From CAZAQS01 sp964486825 (GTDB lineage: Bacteria; Chloroflexota; Anaerolineae; Anaerolineales; UBA4823), in the NCBI GenBank assembly GCA_964486825.1, contig CAZAQS010000040.1, positions 1-25,699 of the forward strand: a stretch of 25,699 nt of DNA. Direction: 5' to 3'. Below, one piece after another: positions 15,622 to 23,050 of the stretch (the first letter of the stretch is position 1; the number at the start of each line of letters is the position of its first letter). The notes beneath the pieces are model-generated. The model saw only the letters and a list, made by a program, of their open reading frames with translations, was not told the DNA's origin and ran no database searches. The position numbers were made by a program, and so were the translations under genes.

Positions 15622-16539
15622 GTGTCAAAAAGTAATGCCCCTGAAGATTATTCTGTTGAGGAACTGCGCCGTCTACTGGTGGAAAAACGGCGCTCTTCTC
15701 GCCAGGGCCGGCTAGAGCACTTCCGCCGGACGGGTAGAGTGGTTACGTTAGCATCCGATGAGGATACCGCCTCTCTGGAAAACATGCGCTCCACCGACCT
15801 GAGCGGAGTAGAAAAGCCGCCATCTGGAGGAAAGAAACGCTCCAAAGTAAGAAGATTCTTCGATGGTGGGTTGTTAATGATTGAAGTCGGTGCAGTTTTG
15901 GGGCTGATGTTCGTTCTTTTCAATGGTCTGGAGATTCTCCGCGAGCTGAACCAGGAGCATATCCAAGCATTAGAGCTACCAACGCTGACTCCAACGCCTC
16001 TCATCGTAGCAGTGGTTCTACCTTCAGGACACACCCCTCCCGACTCGTCAGGCGGCTCACGCTTCAATGAGGCTGAAATCCCCGAGCATCTGCGTCCGCT
16101 TCACCAGTCTCTGGCGGATGTCCCGATACCCACCCCCGCCCCTGAGCACGCCATCAGGATACAGATTCCTGCTATCGGAGTAGAAGCCCCAATTGTCCAA
16201 GGCATCGGCGAGGAACAATTAAAAAAAGGTGTGGGACAATATATAGGTTCAGCCAACCCGGGTGAAAAAAACAATATCGTATTATCCGCCCATAACGATA
16301 TTTTTGGAGAGATCTTCCGAGACCTGGATCGGCTGAAACCTGGAGATCAGGTGATCCTATTTACGAGCCAGCGCTCTTATACGTATATCGTTTCGGGAAC
16401 AGAAATTGTGGAACCCACCCGCGTAGAAGTGATGGCTCCAACCAATAAAGCTATCGTCACATTAATCTCATGTTATCCATATCGAATTGACAACAAGCGG
16501 ATCGTGGTGACCGCTAATCTCCAAGGTGGAAGCCGTTGA
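15622..16539 (+). CDS. Sortase (class D/E-like transpeptidase), type II membrane protein
   Basis: The protein has 305 residues when started at the GTG at 15622. Residues 1-80 are a basic cytoplasmic tail, 83-101 a membrane helix, 102-175 a Pro-rich stalk, and 178-300 the sortase domain on the outer face of the membrane. The catalytic triad is visible: His224 in VLSAHNDIFGE, Cys284 in TLISCYPY, Arg293 in NKRIVVTA. Sortases cleave an LPXTG-like sorting signal and join the protein to the envelope or to a pilin. No such substrate is encoded in the window, so it is an orphan housekeeping-type enzyme or works on distant substrates. An in-frame ATG at 15595 would give nine extra residues, but it lies upstream of the TATAAT box, so the GTG is preferred. 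Confidence 0.88.
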   Translation: MSKSNAPEDYSVEELRRLLVEKRRSSRQGRLEHFRRTGRVVTLASDEDTASLENMRSTDLSGVEKPPSGGKKRSKVRRFFDGGLLMIEVGAVLGLMFVLFNGLEILRELNQEHIQALELPTLTPTPLIVAVVLPSGHTPPDSSGGSRFNEAEIPEHLRPLHQSLADVPIPTPAPEHAIRIQIPAIGVEAPIVQGIGEEQLKKGVGQYIGSANPGEKNNIVLSAHNDIFGEIFRDLDRLKPGDQVILFTSQRSYTYIVSGTEIVEPTRVEVMAPTNKAIVTLISCYPYRIDNKRIVVTANLQGGSR

Positions 16540-16572
16540 TCCGAATAATTAGCAAGTCCAAGGAGCAAGTAA

Positions 16573-16767
16573 ATGAGTAAAAAAACAAGGCGCCAGCAGC
16601 GCAGAGAAATGACTCCGGTCAGGCAGCCCGAAACCGTAACAGGAGTTCGCAAAAGCACAGAGTTTAACCCAGATTACAGCGATACCATCAAAGATTTGAA
16701 GCGGATTGGAACTCTTGCCGGAACTTTTGTGACGATTTTGGTGATTCTCTCCTTTTTTCTACGTTAA
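16573..16767 (+). CDS. Small single-helix membrane protein, unknown function
   Basis: The 64-residue product has a strongly basic start (SKKTRRQQRREM), a polar middle with NPDYSDTIKDLKRIG, and one C-terminal hydrophobic helix (about residues 45-63) ending in Arg. It is preceded by a good ribosome site (AAGGAG, 8 bp before the ATG) and lies 33 bp after the sortase gene, so it is a real gene probably cotranscribed with it. A tail-anchored or inner-membrane accessory protein is the simplest reading. I do not recognise a named family. Confidence 0.65.
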   Translation: MSKKTRRQQRREMTPVRQPETVTGVRKSTEFNPDYSDTIKDLKRIGTLAGTFVTILVILSFFLR

Positions 16768-16805
16768 GCTAAGCCATAAAATACGCACAACTTGGATTGG
16801 TCGTC

Positions 16806-18047
16806 ATGGAAACATCAGAACAACCGGTCCTCACACCTGATCCCTCACCCCAGGTATCACCAAGATGGGGTCCTACAATGAAATTGATTGTAGGGCTTAC
16901 TTTTGTTGGCATCGTCGCTGGACTCCTGGTTTATTTTCGCGGGTTGATCGGGCCGATCATCCTGGCTTTTGTCCTCTCTTACCTGCTTCATCCGGTAGCA
17001 GACCGGCTTTCCGCGCTCACCAGGCTATCCTGGAAGGGTTCGGTTAATGTTATCTACCTGGTTTTACTTGTCCTGTTGGGGGCGTCTATTACAATAGCCG
17101 GACTGGCTGTCGTCCAGCAGATTCAAAACTTGATTTTAGTGGTAGAAAGGTTCTTGAACAATTTACCCCAGATTGTGGCGGAGCTCTCCGTGCGGACCTA
17201 TTACCTGGGACCTTTAGAACTCGATATGGTCCAGTTCGAGCTAGGTACTATTACTGAAAGGTTCCTGGCGTATTTACAACCCTTGCTTGGGCGGATAGGG
17301 TCGTTGGTCAGCAGCGCCGCTACAAGCGCGGCTGCCACCATGGGTTGGGTCCTGTTTGTCCTAGTAATCTCTTATTTTCTGCTGGCAGATGCCAGCCGGG
17401 TGCCTACGCAATTACCTTATATCCAGATACCAGGGTATGATGATGACCTGCGGCGACTCGGGCTGGAGCTCAAACGCTCCTGGAACGCATTCCTGCGTGG
17501 ACAGCTTATCCTCATCACGCTTGTATTAATTTTTTATACGATTTTGATGACGGTCCTGGGCGTACGATATGGGGTTGCGATCGCCATCCTGGCTGGATTA
17601 TCCCGGTTTGTCCCTTATTTAGGTCCGCTAACAGCCTGGACAGTGACCGCGTTGGTAGCTTTCTTCCAACCGGTAAACTACTTTGGACTCGATCCCTGGC
17701 AGTACACCTTGTTGGTGATCTTAGCCGCAGTTGTGCTTGATCAGATCTTCGATAACCTGGTCTCTCCCCGCCTGTTTGGAAATACATTAGGGATCCATCC
17801 GGCTGCAGTCCTGATCACGGCCCTCCTGGCTGCTAATTTGATCGGTCTGATAGGGTTGGTACTGGCAGCCCCAGCTGTAGCGACATTTAAGCTGATTGGA
17901 CGGTATATCGTCCGTAAGATGCTGGACCTGGATCCCTGGCCTGTTGAAGACGAGGCTGAGAAACAGCCGGTTGTCTCTCTTCAGACGCGCGCCCTTAAAT
18001 GGTTGCAAGCCCAAATTCATTCTCTCAGACATGGCCATATCGATTAA
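16806..18047 (+). CDS. AI-2E family transporter (PerM/UPF0118)
   Basis: The protein has 413 residues from the ATG at 16806; a TTG at 16797 would add three. Topology is that of the AI-2E exporter superfamily: two or three N-terminal helices, a long hydrophilic/amphipathic segment (about 100-180), then five C-terminal helices. The family block DQIFDNLVSPRLFGNTLGIH followed by PAAVLITALLAANLIGLIG is clear. Members include TqsA-like AI-2 exporters and Na+/H+ antiporters, so the substrate is not predictable. No strong ribosome site precedes either start; a TAAAAT box at 16778-16783 may serve as its own -10. The stop codon overlaps the T-tract of the opposing dnaA terminator. Confidence 0.88.
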   Translation: METSEQPVLTPDPSPQVSPRWGPTMKLIVGLTFVGIVAGLLVYFRGLIGPIILAFVLSYLLHPVADRLSALTRLSWKGSVNVIYLVLLVLLGASITIAGLAVVQQIQNLILVVERFLNNLPQIVAELSVRTYYLGPLELDMVQFELGTITERFLAYLQPLLGRIGSLVSSAATSAAATMGWVLFVLVISYFLLADASRVPTQLPYIQIPGYDDDLRRLGLELKRSWNAFLRGQLILITLVLIFYTILMTVLGVRYGVAIAILAGLSRFVPYLGPLTAWTVTALVAFFQPVNYFGLDPWQYTLLVILAAVVLDQIFDNLVSPRLFGNTLGIHPAAVLITALLAANLIGLIGLVLAAPAVATFKLIGRYIVRKMLDLDPWPVEDEAEKQPVVSLQTRALKWLQAQIHSLRHGHID

Positions 18048-18095
18048 AAAAAGATGAAAGAGGCAGGCAGGGAAGGCAAGCTGCATGCCTCTTTC
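18046..18095 (-). terminator. Intrinsic terminator of dnaA, hairpin unit 1
   Basis: GAAAGAGGCA (18056-18065) pairs with TGCCTCTTTC (18086-18095); after one G-A mismatch GCAG (18067-18070) pairs with CTGC (18081-18084), closing a ten-base loop. On the minus strand the stem is followed after three bases by seven T (18052-18046), a classic intrinsic terminator for dnaA. The T-tract overlaps the stop codon of the AI-2E gene. Confidence 0.75.
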
Positions 18096-18129
18096 GAAGA
18101 AAAGGACAATATAGAAGGTCATAAAAGCG

Positions 18130-18167
18130 GAAGAGGCAGGTAGGGAAGGCAGGCTACCTGCCTCTTC
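18130..18167. terminator. Hairpin unit 2 between convergent AI-2E and dnaA genes
   Basis: GAAGAGGCAGGTAG (18130-18143) pairs perfectly over 14 bp with CTACCTGCCTCTTC (18154-18167), with loop GGAAGGCAGG. In the plus direction TCTTTG follows, a weak U-tract, so it probably ends AI-2E transcription. It is a near copy of unit 1 with compensated stem changes. Confidence 0.65.
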
Positions 18168-18194
18168 TCTTTGAGGATAACTGGCTCGTCGATC

Positions 18195-19571
18195 CTATAC
18201 CGCCAGGTTGGCGGTCCCGTAAATCTTTTCCCGGATCTCAATCATTTGACGTCGTAAACGGTCATCTCGTTCCAACAAGTCGGCGACTTTTTCGCACCCA
18301 TACATCACGGTGGTATGATCACGCCCTCCTAAAGCAGTGCCTATTTGTGGCAAGGAGATATTAGCTTCCTCTCTCAACAAATACATGGCAATCTGCCTTG
18401 GCAAAGCTACTTCCCGCGAGCGATCCCGACCCAGTATCCTATCGATTGTTAGGCCATAGGTTTTCGCGACGGCATTGACGATCTGGTCGGGTTTCACTTC
18501 ATTTCTGCGGGGCAGCAAATCAGCCAGAGCTGATTCAAGGAGCTGAGGTGTGATCGGTAATCCACTCAGGTTAGAGAATGCCATGATGCGGGTCAAAGCC
18601 CCCTCGAGCTCGCGGATATTGGATTGGACCCGCCGGGCAATCGTATCCAAAATTCCCTCGGGTATATTGTAGCCAGCCCTTTCAGCTTTAGCTGCCAGGA
18701 CAGCGAAGCGAGTTTCAAAATCCGGCGCCTGGATATCTGCGATCAAACCCCATTCGAAGCGGGAGCGCAGTCTCTCTTCCAGGGTTACTAAAGCTTTCGG
18801 CGGCCGGTCAGAGGTAATAACAATCTGTTTATCCTGCCCATGTAAGGTATTAAATGTATGGAAAAACTCTTCTTGAGTAGACTCTTTACCAGCAATGAAC
18901 TGAATATCATCGATCAGAAGTAAATCGATGCGGCGGTACTTCTCTCGGAAAGCCTGGGTCGTGTGGGTGCGTATGGCATTGATTAAATCGTTGGTAAATT
19001 CTTCCGATGAAACATATAAGACATTTAGGTTGCGGTGTGCGCATAAATTGCCAACAGCATGAAGCAAGTGCGTCTTTCCTAGCCCCACCCCTCCATATAA
19101 AAATAGAGGGTTATAGGACTGGGCTGGGTTTTCTGCCACTGCCATCGAAGCTGCATGGGCCAGCCTGTTGCTAGGGCCAACTACAAAATTCTCGAATGTA
19201 TAGCGAGAATTTAGGGTCCGGTTTGGAAGCTCGGCGCTATCAACCTGGTAATCGTCTAAATCGAGAATACCATTCGATTTATCTTGTTGGTATCCTGGCT
19301 CACGCTCCTCCTGGCCTTCTCTGCTGTCTTTCCAGACGACAAACCGGACGGATACCGTACGGTTCATGATGCCTGTCAACATTCGCTTTATCGTGCTGGA
19401 AAGGCGGCTTTCGAGCCAGTCCCGGGCGTAAGAATTCTGTACGCCAATCACAAATGCACCATCTTCATAGGCTACAAGTTCGGCAGCCTTGACCCACGTA
19501 TCGTAAGCAGATTTCGGCATTTCCATTTGTAGCTGGCCCAGTGCTGCTTGCCATGCTTGCTCAGCTTTCAT
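18195..19571 (-). CDS. dnaA: Chromosomal replication initiator protein DnaA
   Basis: DnaA binds DnaA boxes at the origin, opens the duplex and loads the DnaB helicase. All four domains are visible in 458 residues: domain I (about 1-80), a short linker domain II (81-118), the AAA+ domain with Walker A GGVGLGKT (160-167), Walker B LLLIDDIQF (217-225) and sensor/box VII residues around SNIRELEGALTR (317-328), and the DNA-binding domain IV with the signature GGRDHTTVMY (415-424). The start is ATG with GGAGG 8 bp upstream. Neither dnaN nor recF follows; the next gene downstream is the convergent AI-2E gene. Upstream lies a long AT-rich gap shared with dnaK. Confidence 0.97.
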   Translation of the reverse strand: MKAEQAWQAALGQLQMEMPKSAYDTWVKAAELVAYEDGAFVIGVQNSYARDWLESRLSSTIKRMLTGIMNRTVSVRFVVWKDSREGQEEREPGYQQDKSNGILDLDDYQVDSAELPNRTLNSRYTFENFVVGPSNRLAHAASMAVAENPAQSYNPLFLYGGVGLGKTHLLHAVGNLCAHRNLNVLYVSSEEFTNDLINAIRTHTTQAFREKYRRIDLLLIDDIQFIAGKESTQEEFFHTFNTLHGQDKQIVITSDRPPKALVTLEERLRSRFEWGLIADIQAPDFETRFAVLAAKAERAGYNIPEGILDTIARRVQSNIRELEGALTRIMAFSNLSGLPITPQLLESALADLLPRRNEVKPDQIVNAVAKTYGLTIDRILGRDRSREVALPRQIAMYLLREEANISLPQIGTALGGRDHTTVMYGCEKVADLLERDDRLRRQMIEIREKIYGTANLAV

Positions 19572-20066
19572 TCGTTTTCCTCCTACCTGTAGTATCCATC
19601 CGCTAAATGGAAAACTCCATTAAGGCGAATAGGGATTGGCGCTCTCAATCAGGTGGGTGGCGACGTCTAACATACCAGTAAGGGACTGGCCACCTCAGGC
19701 TGTTGCCATAATCAGGATAAGCTGGCAATAACCGCCGACTAACTCAGGGCCCCTCTCGCTCATTCCGAGCCAGGGAGATATGTAAATCCACGGACTGCAA
19801 TTTATAATAAATCACGAAAAACTATTCGCCGTTTAGGAGTGGATACGCACCCCCTCCCCGCTCGCTTTTCCGGCTGCATTATTTTCTGGCACACAGCATT
19901 CTAGCAGATATTGGTATAGAAAATCAATAGGCTAAACCTACGGTTATCTAAAAAAAAAGAATACTTTAAGATTGGGAAACTTTAACAATTCATTAGGGAC
20001 TGTCAGGAGTTATGAGGATTACAAGCATTTTAGAATGGCAGGCACGGGGTTGATTTTAGATTAACC

Positions 20067-20080
20067 CCCCATATATGGGG
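20067..20080. promoter_or_regulatory. Perfect 14-bp palindrome, possible operator
   Basis: CCCCATATATGGGG is a perfect palindrome directly followed by TATAAG (20081-20086), which could act as a -10. A dimeric regulator site is plausible. It lies 440 bp before dnaK and 496 bp before dnaA. Confidence 0.35.
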
Positions 20081-20100
20081 TATAAGGTAGCATATACATA

Positions 20101-20139
20101 GGAGTGGCATAACACTCCATTTAATTGTTAATGAATTAA
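20101..20139. repeat. Two adjacent inverted repeats in the dnaA-dnaK gap
   Basis: GGAGTG (20101-20106) pairs with CACTCC (20113-20118), and directly after, TTAATT (20121-20126) pairs with AATTAA (20134-20139). The orientation is opposite to CIRCE. Their role is unknown. Confidence 0.4.
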
Positions 20140-20407
20140 TAAAAACCAATCGCGTAACATTCACCTACTTCCCTCAAAAATTTGCATCATTTTGGGCTTG
20201 ATTCCATATATTCCAGGAATTTAAACATTAATACGTTACAGATACAAATACTGCTTTTACTCCGAATTCTTCCGCCTGTTCCACTGAGGCTCTCATTCTG
20301 ATATCCCTCATATGTGTTGTTAACGTAGATCATAGGCTCAAGGATTATCCTATAGTCGCTTCTGACTTAACATGTGCTTATTCTTTCTAACCATAGAATG
20401 AATAAAC

Positions 20408-20478
20408 AATTGGCAAGTCGAAATTTAAATAGGCTTCAGAATGACTATACAAATCATTATGGTGGCAGAATGCCAATT
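20408..20478. promoter_or_regulatory. Nested TGGCA dyads upstream of dnaK, possible operator
   Basis: TGGCA-GAA-TGCCA (20463-20475) is a perfect dyad ending 44 bp before the dnaK ATG. Its right arm extends to TGCCAATT (20471-20478), which is exactly complementary to AATTGGCA at 20408-20415. The placement suits a regulator of dnaK transcription. No known heat-shock operator matches it. Confidence 0.4.
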
Positions 20479-20519
20479 ATGAAATATTCTATCAAGATAT
20501 CACAGTAGAAGGAGGTACT

Positions 20520-22421
20520 ATGCCGAAGATTATTGGTATCGACCTGGGTACAACGAACAGCGTTGTAGCCGTCATGGAAGGTGGAGACCCCACCGTAATT
20601 ACGACAGCTGAAGGCTCACGGCTCTTGCCCTCAGTGGTTGCCTTCAGTAAGACGGGTGAGCGTATGGTTGGCCAAACTGCGAAACGCCAGGCTACGATCA
20701 ACCCTGAAAACACAATTTATTCCATTAAACGCTTCATGGGCCGTCGATACGACGAAGTAGAAGCTGAAAGGAAAATTGTATCCTTCCAGGCGGTTCCCGG
20801 ACAGACAGGAGACGCACGCGTAAAGGTTCCTGTTACTGGTCGGGAATACAGCCCCCAGGAGATTTCCGCTATGGTCCTTGGTAAACTTAAGACAGATGCG
20901 GAAGCTTACCTGGGTGAGCGTGTATCGCAAGCAGTGATCACGGTTCCGGCTTACTTCAATGACAGCCAGCGACAAGCAACCAAGGATGCTGGTAAGATTG
21001 CCGGCCTGGAAGTTTTACGCATTATCAACGAGCCAACGGCAGCGGCCCTGGCATATGGATTGGACAAGAAAGAGAATGAAACCATCTTGGTATTCGACCT
21101 GGGTGGTGGGACATTCGACGTCAGTATCCTCGAAGTAGGCGGCGGTGTGATCGAAGTTAAAGCCACAAATGGCGACACCCACCTGGGGGGTGATGATTGG
21201 GACGAGCGAATCGTTAATTGGATTGCGGACGAGTTCAAGAAGGAACAGGGAATCGACCTGCGCCAAGATCGCCAGGCTCTCCAACGACTGCGGGAGACAG
21301 CTGAGAAAGCCAAGATCGAGCTTTCCAGCGTCATGGAGACAGAGGTCAACCTGCCTTATATCACTGCCGATGCCAGTGGTCCGAAGCACCTTCAAATGAA
21401 GCTCACTCGAGCTAAATTTGAACAGCTTACTGAGGATTTGGTGGCCCGACTGCGTGAGCCTTTCAATGCTGCTTTGAAGGATGCAGGTTTGAAGACCAAC
21501 GAAATCAACGAGGTTGTCCTTGTTGGTGGTGCAACCCGCATGCCCATGGTGCAAGACCTGGTTCGGTCGCTGACCGGCAAAGAGCCCCACAAAGGTGTGA
21601 ATCCAGACGAAGTAGTTGCCATTGGGGCAGCCATTCAGGCCGGTGTCCTGGGTGGTGAGGTCAAGGATGTCCTGTTGCTGGATGTTACTCCCCTCTCCTT
21701 GGGTGTCGAGACGATGGGGAACATCATGACACCGCTTATCGAGCGTAACACGACCATCCCAGTGAAAAAGTCAGAGACCTTCTCCACAGCGGAAGATAAC
21801 CAAACCGCGGTAGACATCCACGTTCTTCAAGGTGAGCGCACCATGGCGAATGACAATATGAGCCTGGGACGCTTCCGATTAGAAGGAATTCCACCAGCGC
21901 CCCGCGGCGTACCTCAGATTGAAGTGACCTTCGATATCGACGCCAATGGCATTCTGAATGTAACCGCTAAAGATAAGGCTACCAGCAAAGAGCAGAAAGT
22001 TACCATCACAGCTTCAACGAATCTGAGCAAAGATGAGATCGAGACCAAAGTTCGCGAATCGCGCGAGCACGAAACAGAAGATCGCAGAAGGCGTGAATTG
22101 GTAGAAGCTCGCAATACTGCCGACAGCCTGGCCTATCAGACGGAGAAGACGCTCCGGGAGCTGGGTGAGCGAGTCTCGGACAGCGAGCGCTCTAATATCG
22201 AAAGTAAGGTGAATGCCTTGCGAGAGACGATCAAAGGTGATGACCTGTCAGCTATCCGGCAACAGTCGGAAGAGCTTCAGAACGCCTTCCACGCCCTCAG
22301 CCAGCAGCTGTATGCACAGCAACAACCTGGCGGCCCAACACCGGGCGCAGATGGTGGGGACCAAGGCCAAGGCCCGGAAGGCGAAGACGAAGTAGTTGAA
22401 GGCGAATTCCGCGAAGCATAA
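20520..22421 (+). CDS. dnaK: Molecular chaperone DnaK (Hsp70)
   Basis: DnaK is the ATP-driven Hsp70 chaperone that binds exposed hydrophobic segments of client proteins, normally with DnaJ and GrpE. The ATPase domain begins IGIDLGTTNSVVAVMEGG and includes DLGGGTFDVSILEV and VGGATRMPMVQ. The interdomain linker is DVLLLDVTPLSLG near residues 382-394. The substrate-binding domain follows, then a helical lid, and the tail from about residue 595 is rich in Gly, Pro, Gln and Glu and ends EGEFREA. The length of 633 residues is normal. A very strong ribosome site, GAAGGAGG, sits 6 bp before the ATG. Neither grpE nor dnaJ is adjacent, and no CIRCE element was found. Confidence 0.98.
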   Translation: MPKIIGIDLGTTNSVVAVMEGGDPTVITTAEGSRLLPSVVAFSKTGERMVGQTAKRQATINPENTIYSIKRFMGRRYDEVEAERKIVSFQAVPGQTGDARVKVPVTGREYSPQEISAMVLGKLKTDAEAYLGERVSQAVITVPAYFNDSQRQATKDAGKIAGLEVLRIINEPTAAALAYGLDKKENETILVFDLGGGTFDVSILEVGGGVIEVKATNGDTHLGGDDWDERIVNWIADEFKKEQGIDLRQDRQALQRLRETAEKAKIELSSVMETEVNLPYITADASGPKHLQMKLTRAKFEQLTEDLVARLREPFNAALKDAGLKTNEINEVVLVGGATRMPMVQDLVRSLTGKEPHKGVNPDEVVAIGAAIQAGVLGGEVKDVLLLDVTPLSLGVETMGNIMTPLIERNTTIPVKKSETFSTAEDNQTAVDIHVLQGERTMANDNMSLGRFRLEGIPPAPRGVPQIEVTFDIDANGILNVTAKDKATSKEQKVTITASTNLSKDEIETKVRESREHETEDRRRRELVEARNTADSLAYQTEKTLRELGERVSDSERSNIESKVNALRETIKGDDLSAIRQQSEELQNAFHALSQQLYAQQQPGGPTPGADGGDQGQGPEGEDEVVEGEFREA

Positions 22422-22444
22422 ACCGTACCAGATCTATATGGAAC

Positions 22445-22472
22445 GATCGGGAGCTAGAGCTTGCTCCCGATC
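22445..22472 (+). terminator. First hairpin after dnaK
   Basis: GATCGGGAGC (22445-22454) pairs perfectly with GCTCCCGATC (22463-22472) across an eight-base loop, starting 23 bp after the dnaK stop. No T-tract follows, so it may act together with the next hairpin or protect the 3' end. Confidence 0.55.
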
Positions 22473-22478
22473 CTGATC

Positions 22479-22509
22479 GAGCCCCGGATTATATTCAAAT
22501 CTGGGGCTC
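22479..22509 (+). terminator. Second hairpin after dnaK
   Basis: GAGCCCCGGATT (22479-22490) pairs with AATCTGGGGCTC (22498-22509), a 12-bp stem with a single G-U pair and a seven-base loop. It begins six bases after the first hairpin and is followed by TTGAATAT, again without a real T-run. Confidence 0.55.
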
Positions 22510-22652
22510 TTGAATATCCCCGTCGGCAGGGATCCAGCCTCGTACCTGAGCAAAATTGGAAAAGCATCCAGGTTCTAGCAACCCCGTTCTGGTACGTGTG
22601 TTAAAATAAATATGTCCTTCTATTTGAAAATCAGTGCGAGACAAGGAATGTC

Positions 22653-23045
22653 ATGCAAAGCACAAGTTCTCCACCAGTCAGCAGTTATATTCCATCCTCC
22701 CTTTTCCTTATCATAACCGGTTGGGGTGGTCTGGTAGCGCTCTTTATCCTCACACCGCCTGAGCTTGGTCCAAGATGGTTGTTCTTCTTTCTGAGCGTAA
22801 TCGCTCTTACCGGCACAGCCATGCCTTTTGTCGCCTTCTTGAACCGTCGCTTTCCGAGCATCCCCCCGATCGTACCGGCCGTAATCGTGCGCCAGTCGTT
22901 GTGGATAGGTATCTATTTCCCAGTCTTGGCCTGGCTGCGGATCCCTCGCTTGCTTACTCCTTCACTGGCGCTGCTCCTGGCAATCGGCTTACTGCTAATT
23001 GAATGGCTGCTGAGGCTGCGAGAGCGCAGCCAGTGGAAGCCGTGA
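22653..23045 (+). CDS. Small four-helix membrane protein upstream of selA
   Basis: The 130-residue product is almost wholly hydrophobic, with four predicted helices at roughly 12-31, 40-62, 70-92 and 99-118, and a basic C-terminal end (RLRERSQWKP). AAGGA lies 5 bp before the ATG, and a TAAAAT box (22602-22607) upstream may start transcription. The selA ribosome site overlaps its stop codon, so the two genes are translated together. I recognise no domain. A link to selenium metabolism is suggested only by position. Confidence 0.65.
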   Translation: MQSTSSPPVSSYIPSSLFLIITGWGGLVALFILTPPELGPRWLFFFLSVIALTGTAMPFVAFLNRRFPSIPPIVPAVIVRQSLWIGIYFPVLAWLRIPRLLTPSLALLLAIGLLLIEWLLRLRERSQWKP

Positions 23046-23050
23046 GGAAT

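Larger units (their letters stand above)
19572..20519. other. AT-rich gene-free region between dnaA and dnaK; possible oriC or regulatory region
   Basis: About 950 bp hold no credible open reading frame on either strand and are visibly richer in A+T than the flanking genes. Seen directly: an eight-fold occurrence of TGGCA/TGCCA, several inverted repeats, runs such as A9 at 19951-19959, and TATAAT-like boxes (for example 19803-19808). Being next to dnaA makes it an origin candidate, but I find no match to TTATCCACA or close variants in clusters, so this rests on position and base composition only. It must at least hold the dnaA and dnaK promoters. No tRNA or known riboswitch was recognised. 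Confidence 0.4.

Noticed and set aside
20101..20118. CIRCE heat-shock element for dnaK
   Set aside because: GGAGTG-N6-CACTCC has the arms in the opposite order and wrong spacing compared with TTAGCACTC-N9-GAGTGCTAA.
19572..20519. DnaA boxes (TTATCCACA type) to prove an origin
   Set aside because: Only weak partial matches such as TTATCTAAA near 19944 and TTATCCTAT near 20345 were found, with no clustering.
23003..23050. Longer N-terminus for SelA starting at 23003
   Set aside because: It overlaps the upstream gene by 43 bp and has no ribosome site, while the ATG at 23051 has TGAGGA just before it.
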